Assembly (NCBI GenBank): GCA_002451165.1
Contig: DKBH01000080.1
Coordinates: 28,072 to 92,071, forward strand
Length of the DNA: 64,000 nucleotides
Source: Nitrospiraceae bacterium UBA6905
GTDB taxonomy: Bacteria > Nitrospirota > Thermodesulfovibrionia > Thermodesulfovibrionales > UBA6898
Direction of reading: 5' to 3'
Below, in pieces: positions 35,799 to 44,738 of this stretch. Made by a program: the position numbers and the translations under genes. Positions within the stretch are counted from its first letter, which is position 1. Every line of letters begins with the position of its first letter. The notes under the pieces were generated by a model, which searched no databases, was not told the origin of the DNA, and was given only the letters and a program-made list of their open reading frames with translations.

Positions 35799-36405
35799 AC
35801 TACGGATACTCTCGTATCTTTTTTTCGTTCTCTCACTCTTTTTTTTCCCGCATCCAATCTATTTCATAGTCCTGTTTATCTTGCTGATCTTTTGTCTGTC
35901 GAGGTTTCCTTTGCTCATTTTGAAGGCTGGATGGATACCTATCAGCATATTCCTTTTTTTTACCTTCATCAGCAATGCCGTTAACCAGCATGGCAGAATA
36001 CTTTATATCGCTGGACCAGTTCTGATCACCTATGAAGGACTTTTTCTGGCCTGCATGAGGTCCGCGAGAATACTTCTTATGATTGGCGGTGTAAAGTTCC
36101 TGATGGCAACTACATCCCATGCTTCCATTATCAATGCCATGGCGAGGCTTTTTGCACCTTTTGAAAGGGTGGGCATTCCGGTGAAGGATTTTTTTCATAT
36201 CATGGCTCTTACACTGCAATGCTTTCCACTTCTGCAAGATACGATAACTGCTCAGTATCGTTTGAAGCTATCGGAAGTTAATAACGGAACCATATGGAAT
36301 AAGACAAGGCTGCTGGCAATGTTCCTCCTCCCGCTATTCGTTGACACTATTCGTTCCCCTGAAGTTTTCTTTAAGCAGAGCGAGATCGATGAAAAAAAGC
36401 TTTGA
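35767..36405 (+). CDS. EcfT/CbiQ-like membrane protein
   Basis: 212 residues with about five membrane helices (ILSYLFFVLSLFFFPH, then WIPISIFLFFTFI, then LLMIGGVKFLMATTS) and the family-like loop AMARLFAPFERVGIPVKDFFHIM, similar to the transmembrane T component of energy-coupling-factor vitamin or metal transporters. No EcfA ATPase or S component is adjacent. TTG start at 35767 has GAGGAA 7 bases upstream and overlaps the amidase end; another TTG at 35788 is possible. Moderate confidence in the family. Confidence 0.6.
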   Translation: MQKTAGTLPPELRILSYLFFVLSLFFFPHPIYFIVLFILLIFCLSRFPLLILKAGWIPISIFLFFTFISNAVNQHGRILYIAGPVLITYEGLFLACMRSARILLMIGGVKFLMATTSHASIINAMARLFAPFERVGIPVKDFFHIMALTLQCFPLLQDTITAQYRLKLSEVNNGTIWNKTRLLAMFLLPLFVDTIRSPEVFFKQSEIDEKKL

Positions 36406-37975
36406 TATCCTTATAAAAGCCGGTCTCGTTATGGATGGTTCGGGTAATGAACCTTTTCGCGCTGATGTTGCGATTTCCGGAGAACGGATAGTTGCACTGG
36501 GATCATTCTCAGAGACCGATGCTGGCTTGCTCATTTCGGCGAAGGGGCTTGCTGTTGCTCCTGGGTTCATCGACGCGCATGCACATTCCGACTTTACCCT
36601 TCTTGCAGACCCCCGGGCTGAAGGTAAACTCCTTCAGGGAGTGACCACGGAAATTAACGGGAATTGCGGGATGTCTGCTGCCCCGCTCTTTGGAAAAGCC
36701 CTCGAACGCCGTGAAGAGGACCTCAAAGAACTTGGTATTTCTGAGCGCTGGAATACCGTTCGACAGTATCGGACGCTTATAGCAAAAAGGGGTATTGCAC
36801 TTAATGTTGCCATGCTCGCAGGTCATGGAAATATACGGGGATCTATCGTTGGTTACGAACAAAGAGATCCTTCGGTCAAGGACCTTGAGGAGATGAAGAG
36901 TCTTCTCGCAGAAGCGGTAAGGGACGGTTGTTTCGGTCTCTCGACAGGTTTGATTTATCCACCCGGTATTTACTCGCAGACAGAGGAGCTTATTGAACTC
37001 AGCAGTGTGCTGAAACGCCATAATCTTCTATACACCAGTCATATGAGAAGTGAGGGGACATGTCTTCTGGAATCGGTAGGAGAAGTCATCGAAATTGGAG
37101 AGCGAGCAGGAGTCAAGGTGCATATCTCGCACATCAAAACAGCGGGCAGCAGGAATTGGCATAAAGCTGACGCTGTAATAGCGGTGATTGACGATGCCCG
37201 CCGAAGGGGTGTGCAACTCAGCTGTGACCGTTATCCCTACGTTGCCTCAAGTACTGATCTCGACTCGATCCTGCCATTGTGGATGTTCGAAGGGGGCAGT
37301 GAAGAGGAGCTAAGGAGGATCTCAGACAGCGAAATGCGCACTAGGTTGCGAGCGGAGCTCCTTGCTATGGGAGATGTCAGCTCATATTGGGAAAAAATCA
37401 TTATTTGTTCAGTGGCATCAGAAAAAAATTCCTGGATGGAGGGCAAGAACATTTCCCAGATCAGTTCGGAGCTTGCAACTGATGAGGTGGAGGCGATATT
37501 TCGCATTCTGACTGAGGAGCGTCTCCGCGTTGGCGCCATATTCTTTTCCATGAGTGAAGACAATCTCAGGAAATTCCTTTCTCTTCCTTACTGCTCAATC
37601 GGTTCTGACAGTTCTGCGCGCTGCTTTGACGGGCCGACACGACTGGGTAAGCCGCATCCAAGGACATTTGGAACATTTCCGAGGTTCATGGGCAGATACT
37701 GTAGAGATGAAAAGCTTATGCCGCTTTCTAAGGCCGTTCAAAAGGCAACCATGCTCCCCGCTGCTATATTGGGCATTAAGGAACGAGGAATGCTGAAGAG
37801 CGGCATGTTCGCCGACATAACAATATTTGATCCTGAGACCATAAACGACACGGCAACTTTTAATTCACCTTTTCAGCGGCCATCAGGAATTTACTATGTC
37901 CTCGTCAATGGCATACCTGCCGTAAGGGATGGACAAATTACTGGTTCCCGATCTGGCAGGATGCTTTCTCGTTAG
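36389..37975 (+). CDS. N-acyl-D-amino-acid deacylase (D-aminoacylase)
   Basis: Amidohydrolase-superfamily enzyme that removes acyl groups from N-acyl-D-amino acids. 528 residues. Metal and active-site motifs: GFIDAHAHSDF, VTTEINGNCGMSAAP (bridging Cys), TSHMRSEG, HISHIKTAG and IGSDSSARCFDG (catalytic Asp). C-terminal SGMFADITIFDPETI closes the beta-sandwich. ATG 36389 (MKKSFDILIKAG) overlaps the upstream gene. Next to a wall amidase and a dipeptide transporter, so use of D-residues from peptidoglycan is a reasonable inference. Confidence 0.92.
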   Translation: MKKSFDILIKAGLVMDGSGNEPFRADVAISGERIVALGSFSETDAGLLISAKGLAVAPGFIDAHAHSDFTLLADPRAEGKLLQGVTTEINGNCGMSAAPLFGKALERREEDLKELGISERWNTVRQYRTLIAKRGIALNVAMLAGHGNIRGSIVGYEQRDPSVKDLEEMKSLLAEAVRDGCFGLSTGLIYPPGIYSQTEELIELSSVLKRHNLLYTSHMRSEGTCLLESVGEVIEIGERAGVKVHISHIKTAGSRNWHKADAVIAVIDDARRRGVQLSCDRYPYVASSTDLDSILPLWMFEGGSEEELRRISDSEMRTRLRAELLAMGDVSSYWEKIIICSVASEKNSWMEGKNISQISSELATDEVEAIFRILTEERLRVGAIFFSMSEDNLRKFLSLPYCSIGSDSSARCFDGPTRLGKPHPRTFGTFPRFMGRYCRDEKLMPLSKAVQKATMLPAAILGIKERGMLKSGMFADITIFDPETINDTATFNSPFQRPSGIYYVLVNGIPAVRDGQITGSRSGRMLSR

Positions 37976-37977
37976 CT

Positions 37978-38640
37978 ATGGCGTATACCCCGCTTATCGG
38001 TGTAACCACCGGCACCGGAGAAAATATCCCCAAAAAGCCTGAATTATACGTGCAGGCTGTAAGAAATGCCGGGGGCATAGCTGAGTTCATCTATCCCGGT
38101 ACGAACAAAAAAACATTAGCAGACCATTTCGATGGTTTTCTTATTCCCGGCGGTAAAGATGTAAACCCCATGCGGTATAATGAACAACAGAAACATGAGA
38201 TTAACCTCGAAGAAGAAAGAAGGACTTCCTTCGAACTATTCGTGATCAGGGAGGCTATGTTAAGGGGAAAACCGATTCTTGGCATATGTTACGGCATGCA
38301 GGTGATGAATGTTTATTTCCGGGGATCGTTGTACCAGAATATACAGACGCAGAAGTCCGGAACATATGACCATAGTCAAGGCTCACATGGAATTGACATT
38401 ATGCATAATCCGTATCTAGCAACAGATGCCTGTATCGTGAACAGTAGCCATCATCAAGCGGTCAATCGGCTGGGCAAGGGGCTTGTCCCCTTTGCCTTTT
38501 CCGGTGACGGTATTATTGAGGCAATATATCTGAAATCTTATCCGTTTCTGATGGGTGTACAGTGGCACCCTGAGCGTGGTGATGACATACTTTCAAGATC
38601 GGTTTTGCGTGCTTTTCTGAGGGCGTGCGGTGTTCGTTAA
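37978..38640 (+). CDS. Class I glutamine amidotransferase-like gamma-glutamyl hydrolase (peptidase C26)
   Basis: 220 residues, PuuD-like. Nucleophile elbow ILGICYGMQVMN (Cys) near residue 101, PGGKDVNPMRY oxyanion region, SSHHQAV and MGVQWHPER with the catalytic His and Glu. Members cleave gamma-glutamyl bonds such as gamma-glutamyl-GABA; peptide fragments from the cell wall also contain gamma-glutamyl links. It starts 2 bases after the D-aminoacylase. Confidence 0.88.
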   Translation: MAYTPLIGVTTGTGENIPKKPELYVQAVRNAGGIAEFIYPGTNKKTLADHFDGFLIPGGKDVNPMRYNEQQKHEINLEEERRTSFELFVIREAMLRGKPILGICYGMQVMNVYFRGSLYQNIQTQKSGTYDHSQGSHGIDIMHNPYLATDACIVNSSHHQAVNRLGKGLVPFAFSGDGIIEAIYLKSYPFLMGVQWHPERGDDILSRSVLRAFLRACGVR

Positions 38641-39694
38641 TAGATTCTCTTCCATAATGATATTGTTCCTGACAGTATTTCTTGGATTTTTTGCCTATAG
38701 GATAATGAATCCGTTTTTCACGGCAATTGCCTGGGCCCTGGTCTTTAGCATTATCTTCTATCCTGTTTATGCTGCTATTTACCGATATATCAAGATTCGG
38801 GAAGTTGCTGCTGTAGTGACCATCGGAATCATTTTTATCATTCTGATAGGACCAATAGCCTATCTTTCTAATCTCCTCATAACCGAAATGCGGGCTTTTC
38901 TGGAAAGGATGACTCCTGAAAGGCTCGAAACCATAAAAGGATATTTCGAAGCGGTGCAGAGATCCCCGGTATTTGAGCGCATTGCCCCTTACATCGGGGG
39001 AGTAGGCATTCCTTCCGAAGATGTCATAATGGAGGGAGTTAAGAAGGCGGGAAAAACATTGATCGAACATTTGAAGATAACGAATGTCATATCTCTCTTT
39101 GCTGACTTGCTCTTTATGGTCTTTACGGTGTTCTTTCTGCTCAGGGATGGACCTAATTTCCTCTCGAAAGCTCGCGGCTTCATGCCTTTTAGCGAAAAAG
39201 AGAAGGATAGGCTTGCGACGCAGATAAAGGATATGATTGTTTCTACCGTGTACGGAGGAGCTATTGTCGCCATTATTCAGGGAATTCTTGGTGGAGTTGC
39301 ATACTACTTCCTGGGCATTAATTCACCCGTAATGTGGGGCGTCGCCATGTCAGTGATGTCTTTTGTTCCGCTTGTCGGCACATTCTCTATCTGGGGCCCG
39401 GCATCGGCTTTCTTTGTTCTCACCGGCGACCCGCTGAAGGGTGCCGGTCTTTTTATCTATGGGGTATTGATCATAAGTATGGTGGATAATATCCTGAGGC
39501 CTCTGATCATCGGATCCCGCACCAAGATGCCCACGATATTGATCCTTTTCAGCGTTCTCGGCGGAATAAAACTTTTCGGCATGATCGGATTTATTATGGG
39601 GCCTCTTATTATGGCTGTCTTTCTCTCGGTTCTTGATATATTCCGTCATATAGAGGATGAAGGCGGAGATGTTGGAACAGTCGACGAGGGCTGA
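38630..39694 (+). CDS. AI-2E family (PerM/UPF0118) transporter
   Basis: 354 residues, about seven membrane helices in the PerM pattern: an N-terminal pair, a long soluble segment (about 85-150), then a helical block with GGAIVAIIQGILGGVAYYF and SFVPLVGTFSIWGPA, and a final block around LILFSVLGGIKLFGMIGFI. Family members export small signals or act as ion antiporters; the substrate is unknown. GTG start overlaps the C26 gene by 11 bases; ATG 38657 is an alternative. Confidence 0.85.
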   Translation: MFVNRFSSIMILFLTVFLGFFAYRIMNPFFTAIAWALVFSIIFYPVYAAIYRYIKIREVAAVVTIGIIFIILIGPIAYLSNLLITEMRAFLERMTPERLETIKGYFEAVQRSPVFERIAPYIGGVGIPSEDVIMEGVKKAGKTLIEHLKITNVISLFADLLFMVFTVFFLLRDGPNFLSKARGFMPFSEKEKDRLATQIKDMIVSTVYGGAIVAIIQGILGGVAYYFLGINSPVMWGVAMSVMSFVPLVGTFSIWGPASAFFVLTGDPLKGAGLFIYGVLIISMVDNILRPLIIGSRTKMPTILILFSVLGGIKLFGMIGFIMGPLIMAVFLSVLDIFRHIEDEGGDVGTVDEG

Positions 39695-41249
39695 AATAAG
39701 AAGTTTCATTGCAATCACATTTATTTTTTTTCTAACGCTCATCACATCCTGCTCTTCCAAGGACAGGGTAGAGGGCTTTATTCATTTCAGACTTAATCAC
39801 GATCCTTCATCGCTTGATCCGGCAATGATCGTGGATGTAACCGGAGGTGCTATAGCTGCCAAGCTCTTTAACGGACTGGTCAGACTCGGAGAAGGGTACG
39901 AGGTCATACCGGATATCGCTGAAACGTGGGAAGTCGACAGCAGAGGGACTACCTATACGTTTCATCTCAAAAAAGGCATATTATTTCATAATAATCGAGA
40001 GGTTAAGGCATTAGACTTCAAGTATAGCTTCGAGAGAGTCCTGGCTCCCGGAGCAAGGTCACCAAATGGGTGGGTATTCGAAAAGATAGCCGGTTCCCGT
40101 GATTTCATGGAGGGCACGGTGGACCATGTTGCCGGGCTTGAAGTCCTCGATCCTATGACGCTCCGCATCAGACTCGATCGCCCCTTTTCTCCGTTCCTCT
40201 ATCTGCTCACCATGACCGCTGCCTACGTGGTGCCGAGGGAGGTTGTTGAGCAGCCTGAAGCCGATTTTTCGTCTGATCCCATAGGTACCGGCCCTTTCAG
40301 ACTCAGGGACTGGAGGCATAATGACCGACTCATACTGGACCGCAGCAATGACCATTTCGGAGGCAGACCGCATGTTGCGGGTATCGTCTACCGCATCATT
40401 CCCGAAGACCTCACCGCTGTAACGGAGTTCGAACTCGGAAACCTCGATCTTCTATCTGTCCCGGCATCAGAATACCGGCGATTTCTCAACTCCGGGCAAT
40501 GGAGAAGTCTCTTGGTCTCCGAGCCCGGCATTAATACGTACTATCTCGGCTTCAACTGCTCAAGGCCGCCGTTCAATAATGCAGAGCTGCGGTTGGCCGT
40601 TGCTCATGCTATTGACCGAGAGAAGGTCCTGCGAACCTACTACGAAAACAGGGGAACGCTCGCCTCGGGACCGATACCGGAGCCTCTGAGGGCATGGACC
40701 GCCCCGGTAATGCCGTCATATGATCCTGCTGCTGCATCCGCGATAATCCGACGGTTGGGCCTTAAGGGCAAAACCATCAATTTTTATGTGACAGCCGACC
40801 AAGAGGTGACGGACATCGCGGAGATCATCCAGTCCTACCTCCGGACTGCAGGACTGACCGTGGCTATTAAGCAGCTTGAGTGGAGTTCCTACAAAGCTGC
40901 ACTGAACAAGGGAGAAGAGGACATCTTCTGGATAAGCTGGTGGGTAGACTATCCTGACCCGGAAAACTTCCTCTACCCGCTCTTTCATTCGGCAAACCAC
41001 GGTGCAAGCGGTAACCGGACCTGGTACACGAACTTTCTCGTAGATCAACTTATTGAGCAGGGCCAGAGGACCAGGGATCGTGCCGTCCGGGACAGGGCTT
41101 ACGGTGATGCCGAACGACTCATCGTGCAGGACGCGCCCTGGGTGCCCTTTTGGCATAAGGCCGACATCACGGTCCGGCAGCCGTGGGTAAGGAATTTTCG
41201 GTCCTATCCCATCTACAGCATGGACAAGGGCTTGGAAGTCGCCCTGTGA
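39657..41249 (+). CDS. Peptide ABC transporter substrate-binding lipoprotein (SBP_bac_5)
   Basis: 530 residues. Signal with lipobox ITSC (Cys near 32), then the family-5 binding-protein fold: LNHDPSSLDPAMIVDVTGG, AETWEVDSRGTTYTFHLKKG, FSSDPIGTGPFRLRDW, YYLGFNCSRPPFNNAELR and a C-terminal ISWWVDYPDPENFLYPLF. Binds di- or oligopeptides in the periplasm. Followed immediately by two permeases. ATG 39669 is an alternative start. Confidence 0.9.
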   Translation: MKAEMLEQSTRAEIRSFIAITFIFFLTLITSCSSKDRVEGFIHFRLNHDPSSLDPAMIVDVTGGAIAAKLFNGLVRLGEGYEVIPDIAETWEVDSRGTTYTFHLKKGILFHNNREVKALDFKYSFERVLAPGARSPNGWVFEKIAGSRDFMEGTVDHVAGLEVLDPMTLRIRLDRPFSPFLYLLTMTAAYVVPREVVEQPEADFSSDPIGTGPFRLRDWRHNDRLILDRSNDHFGGRPHVAGIVYRIIPEDLTAVTEFELGNLDLLSVPASEYRRFLNSGQWRSLLVSEPGINTYYLGFNCSRPPFNNAELRLAVAHAIDREKVLRTYYENRGTLASGPIPEPLRAWTAPVMPSYDPAAASAIIRRLGLKGKTINFYVTADQEVTDIAEIIQSYLRTAGLTVAIKQLEWSSYKAALNKGEEDIFWISWWVDYPDPENFLYPLFHSANHGASGNRTWYTNFLVDQLIEQGQRTRDRAVRDRAYGDAERLIVQDAPWVPFWHKADITVRQPWVRNFRSYPIYSMDKGLEVAL

Positions 41250-42178
41250 TGTTGTTCATCCTGAGACGGTTTGTACTGCTGCTGCCGCTGCTCTTAGGCA
41301 TCACCTTTATTACGTTCATGCTCACGAGGGCGCTGCCGGGTGATCCGGTCTTCAATATTGTTGGGGAACGTTCCAGTCCGGAAGTGATAGAAAAAATCAG
41401 GAGGGAGATCGGTGCTGACCAGGGGGTCCTGCGTCAGTACGGCGGGTATGTGGCGCTTCTTTCGCAGGGAGAATTGGGCAGATCTCTCTTTACGAACCGG
41501 AACGTGGCGGACGACATCCGTGTGAAGTTCCCTAATACGCTGCGTCTTGCCGTCGCCTCAATGTTGATCGCGGCGCCGCTCGGCGTTCTGCTCGGTTTCA
41601 TCTCGGCACGCAGAAAAGGGCGTCCGGCCGATCGCATGATAACGCTGTTGTCCGTCTCGGGCATCAGCCTTCCGGTCTTCTGGAGTGGTCTCCTGCTCAT
41701 GCTCTTCTTCAGTCTACGGCTTCGGCTGCTGCCGCCTTCAGGCACCGGCGGCCTGCCCTATCTCATTCTTCCTGCGCTTACGCTCTCGCTGCCTGCAATT
41801 GCAACGCTGGTGCGTGTCACCCGGGTGACCGTGATCGATCTGCTCGATACGCCATTCATCCGAACGGCGAGGGCAAAGGGCGTGTCAGAGGCCGCCATCA
41901 GTCTGGTGCATATTCTGAAAAATGCGCTCATACCAGTCATCACGGTAATTGGGCTTGAGTTTGGCAGTTACTTGAACGGTGCGGTCCTGACCGAGACTAT
42001 ATTCGGGTGGGACGGTATAGGGCGTTACGCCATGGAGGGCATTATCAAGCGTGACTACCCAGTCATTATGGGCTGCCTGCTTATCGGGACGCTTGTCTTC
42101 GTCCTGATGAATCTGATAGTTGATATCATCTATCACTATGCTGATCCTCGGGTGAGATTGCATGGGACTGACCGGTAA
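41249..42178 (+). CDS. Dipeptide ABC transporter permease, DppB type
   Basis: 309 residues. N-terminal FILRRFVLLLPLLLGITFIT and LTRALPGDPV are the DppB/OppB signature; about six membrane helices. The EAA loop (RTARAKGVSEAAISLVHILK) contacts the ATPase. ATG 41249 shares one base with the binding-protein stop. An upstream in-frame ATG (41183) is inside that gene and is rejected. Confidence 0.93.
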   Translation: MLFILRRFVLLLPLLLGITFITFMLTRALPGDPVFNIVGERSSPEVIEKIRREIGADQGVLRQYGGYVALLSQGELGRSLFTNRNVADDIRVKFPNTLRLAVASMLIAAPLGVLLGFISARRKGRPADRMITLLSVSGISLPVFWSGLLLMLFFSLRLRLLPPSGTGGLPYLILPALTLSLPAIATLVRVTRVTVIDLLDTPFIRTARAKGVSEAAISLVHILKNALIPVITVIGLEFGSYLNGAVLTETIFGWDGIGRYAMEGIIKRDYPVIMGCLLIGTLVFVLMNLIVDIIYHYADPRVRLHGTDR

Positions 42179-42971
42179 GATATCAGCGACCCTGCTCCTT
42201 GCTGTCTTCCTGCTTTCGTGGGCTGCGCCCCTGCTCGTTCCCTATGACCCCGACGCGATAGACCTTGACAGCCTGCGGCAGCCGCCCTCTGCCCGCCACA
42301 TCCTCGGCACGGACAACAAGGGCAGGGATATCCTCAGCCGCATCCTCTACGGCGGCAAGATATCGATCAGCATCTCGCTTCTCGCCGCGTTCGTTAGCAT
42401 GACCATCGGCTTTGCGATCGGCCTCGTCTCCGGCTATGCCGGGGGCAGGGTCGATACGGCGCTCATGGCTCTGGTAGACCTGATCCTCTCGTTCCCGGCC
42501 TTTCTGCTCGCGATCGGCATCTCAATCGTATTGCCGACCGGCATCTACACCGTACTGACTGCAATATCTTCGGTGGGATGGGCCTCGTTCGCGCGGTTGA
42601 TCCGCGGCCATGTACTGTCGCTGAAGGAAAGTGCCTTTGTCGAAGCGGCCCGGGCCCTCGGCTGCGGCAATGCGCGCATCGTTATCATCCATTTGCTTCC
42701 CCAGTGCGTTCCGCTTGCTTTTGTCATGGCAGGGCTCAAGGCAGGGGGGTATATATTAACCGAGGCAGGGCTCAGTTTTCTCGGTCTCGGCGCCCAGCCG
42801 CCTACGGCGACCTGGGGCTCCATGATCAGCGCCAGCAGGGTATTCATCAATTCGGCCCCCTGGATGGTCCTCTTCCCCGGCATTATGATCGCCCTGTCCG
42901 CGATCTGTTTCAATCTGCTCGGAGATGCGATGAAAGAGAAGTACGACGTGACAGCAAGAGAGGTGTCGTAG
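42162..42971 (+). CDS. Dipeptide ABC transporter permease, DppC type
   Basis: 269 residues, six membrane helices. N-terminal LLVPYDPDAIDLDSLRQPPS and HILGTDNKGRDILSRILYG are typical of DppC/OppC, and the EAA loop VEAARALGCGNARIVIIHLLP is clear. Overlaps dppB-type gene by 17 bases. The two ATPase genes that should follow (DppD, DppF) are not here; the region downstream is non-coding. Confidence 0.93.
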   Translation: MGLTGKISATLLLAVFLLSWAAPLLVPYDPDAIDLDSLRQPPSARHILGTDNKGRDILSRILYGGKISISISLLAAFVSMTIGFAIGLVSGYAGGRVDTALMALVDLILSFPAFLLAIGISIVLPTGIYTVLTAISSVGWASFARLIRGHVLSLKESAFVEAARALGCGNARIVIIHLLPQCVPLAFVMAGLKAGGYILTEAGLSFLGLGAQPPTATWGSMISASRVFINSAPWMVLFPGIMIALSAICFNLLGDAMKEKYDVTAREVS

Positions 42972-43652
42972 GCAGTTTACCTGGCCGGATTTACACTTTC
43001 ATTGACGTATCTAAAGGTATTTGAAAGCGAAACTATAGACGATTACGTGTAGTGGTCTGCAGAAGGCTGATTGAAATATCGGTGGTTGTTGGGGTTGAGT
43101 AATATTGATAACTTTACGGGCATTGTCTTGCGCAACTGTACGAAGAGAATGAGTGGAACGATCCGTGATCAAAACCGGGGACGAGCGGCTCCTTTTAGGT
43201 CTGAGAAAATAATTTACCATATGCAGGTAAAGTTGACCCTGATCGAAAGACAGCCATGAACCCGGATTGCTTCGCATGGCCCATAGCGACCCTCGCTTGT
43301 ATTGCAAGGCTGTTCGTTCATGTCTAGGCCGGACTGCGCGGTACCTCGCGAAAAGTACGACTGCTGTTTTCGCTGATCGCCTCCATAATGACGCTCTACG
43401 CTATATTTGAGTTGATTGTGAGTTCAGCCTCGACCTGGCGCCCGCACGCTCTATCAATCACGGAGGAGCTGATTATACCAGGAGCGGAGACGAGATGAGG
43501 GATGCCTGCCTGTGTGTTGACCTCGGCCCCTGGCAATGCCATTTCTTCGGTCTGCGGCTTGCCTGATAGCATACCGAAGCACAACTTCCCGTGCTCCAGT
43601 GCAGTGATGTTCTTGATGCGAGGTAAAGCAGCGTAATTACACGCACGGCTAT
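42972..43652 (+). other. Long intergenic region without a clear gene
   Basis: About 680 bases after the DppC-type permease. Only short ORFs occur; a 62-codon one on the - strand (43396-43584) matches nothing I recognise. No ATPase remnant, tRNA or inverted-repeat-bounded element is evident. It marks the border between the peptide-transport operon and the accessory region. Confidence 0.5.
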
Positions 43653-43681
43653 TTGTTTTTTCAGAGCAAAGTGACTAATAT
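43653..43681 (+). promoter_or_regulatory. Promoter of the K+ channel gene
   Basis: TTGTTT (43653-43658) and TAATAT (43676-43681) are 17 bases apart. The gene starts at 43718. Confidence 0.5.
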
Positions 43682-43717
43682 AAGCTTAACCGTAATATTT
43701 GCAAGGGTACCGGAATT

Positions 43718-44041
43718 ATGCTCTTTTTTATCCGTTTTACGACTGTTTTCTTCGAGATCATATGGCATATCCGTAGTATTGTCCTGTTTATGTCTCTCTG
43801 GCTTGCGTTTGGTGCGGTGCTCATTGCGTTTGTCGAAAAGATTCCCTTTGGTGATGCACTCTACTTCTCTTTTATAACAGGACTCACTATAGGCTATGGG
43901 GATGTTGTCATGAAAACATTCACGGGACGTCTGATCTCTGTCCTGATCGGCTTAACCGGGATTATTTTCACGGGGTTGATAGTTGCAGCAGCAGTCGAGA
44001 CGATCCGGAAGGTCATTCATCAGAAAAATGATAAGGCATAG
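43718..44041 (+). CDS. Small two-helix potassium channel
   Basis: 107 residues: a leading hydrophobic segment, membrane helix 1 (IVLFMSLWLAFGAVLIAFVE), pore loop with selectivity filter TIGYGD at residues 57-62, and helix 2 (LISVLIGLTGIIFTGLIVAAA). This is the minimal Ion_trans_2 layout; four subunits would form a K+ pore. It lacks the C-terminal RCK regulatory domain. Confidence 0.9.
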   Translation: MLFFIRFTTVFFEIIWHIRSIVLFMSLWLAFGAVLIAFVEKIPFGDALYFSFITGLTIGYGDVVMKTFTGRLISVLIGLTGIIFTGLIVAAAVETIRKVIHQKNDKA

Positions 44042-44117
44042 CTCAGGCGTATGAGTTGTACCGCATTCATCCGGTCAATGCGTGCGGGAGTTGTATGAAC
44101 GGGAGAGGGAAACAACA

Positions 44118-44738
44118 GTGAACTGGATTGATTTTGCATGGCCGACGGTAACCGGCATCTGTCTGACGCTGGGGCTGGTTCACCTGGAATCCGGACTGCG
44201 TGGAGCCTCGCGGCGAACGAACTTGCTGGTTGCGCTGATCGCCTTCGTCATGGTGGTCTATTCCGTCAATGAATGGCGATTGATGCACGCCTCGGCCCCG
44301 TCCCAATACCTGGCGCGTCTGCGGGTGCAGGATTTTGCCGGGTCGGCCATTGCCATGCTGCGCGCGATCTTTGCCCGGGTCTACTTCGACGCCGGTCGGA
44401 GGTGGCTGCTCCTTCTGGGAATCGTTGTGACCGGCTTGTCTCTGACTCTCGACCTGCTGCCAACGCCTCAACTTGTTTTTCGCGAGCTGACCCGCGTCAC
44501 ACAGGTTCCAACCTTCGGTGGGGCGACCTACGCCTTTGCTGAGGGGGTGCGCAATCCGTGGAATGTCATTTTCTATGTGGGCCTCGCGCTGCTCATGGTG
44601 TTCGTTGGACATGTCTCCTGGATTCAATGGAAGCGCGGGGATTGTCGGCGGGCGGTGGGCGCGGGCAGGTTCTGGCTTGTGGGATCGAGCGGCATAAGGC
44701 GGCAGGTCGTGTTGGCCCCAACCTGGAAATGGCGATGA
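44118..44738 (+). CDS. Truncated tandem copy of a membrane sensor domain
   Basis: About 206 residues with six to seven hydrophobic segments. It aligns by eye with the N-terminal membrane half of the downstream histidine kinase (for example LDLLPTPQLVFREL here versus INFLPGHANVAFREM there, and the WKRGDCRRA versus WRQGNRRRA loop). It has no kinase domain and ends in an unrelated basic tail (GIRRQVVLAPTWKWR). GTG 44118 follows AGAGGG; ATG 44082 is an alternative. The stop overlaps the kinase ATG as ATGA. It could be a remnant of a duplicated kinase or a coupled accessory sensor. Confidence 0.6.
   Translation: MNWIDFAWPTVTGICLTLGLVHLESGLRGASRRTNLLVALIAFVMVVYSVNEWRLMHASAPSQYLARLRVQDFAGSAIAMLRAIFARVYFDAGRRWLLLLGIVVTGLSLTLDLLPTPQLVFRELTRVTQVPTFGGATYAFAEGVRNPWNVIFYVGLALLMVFVGHVSWIQWKRGDCRRAVGAGRFWLVGSSGIRRQVVLAPTWKWR

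Noticed and set aside
43396..43584. Short - strand ORF in the gene-poor region
   Set aside because: 62 codons with no recognisable domain, signal or ribosome binding site; it could be an eroded fragment but cannot be supported.
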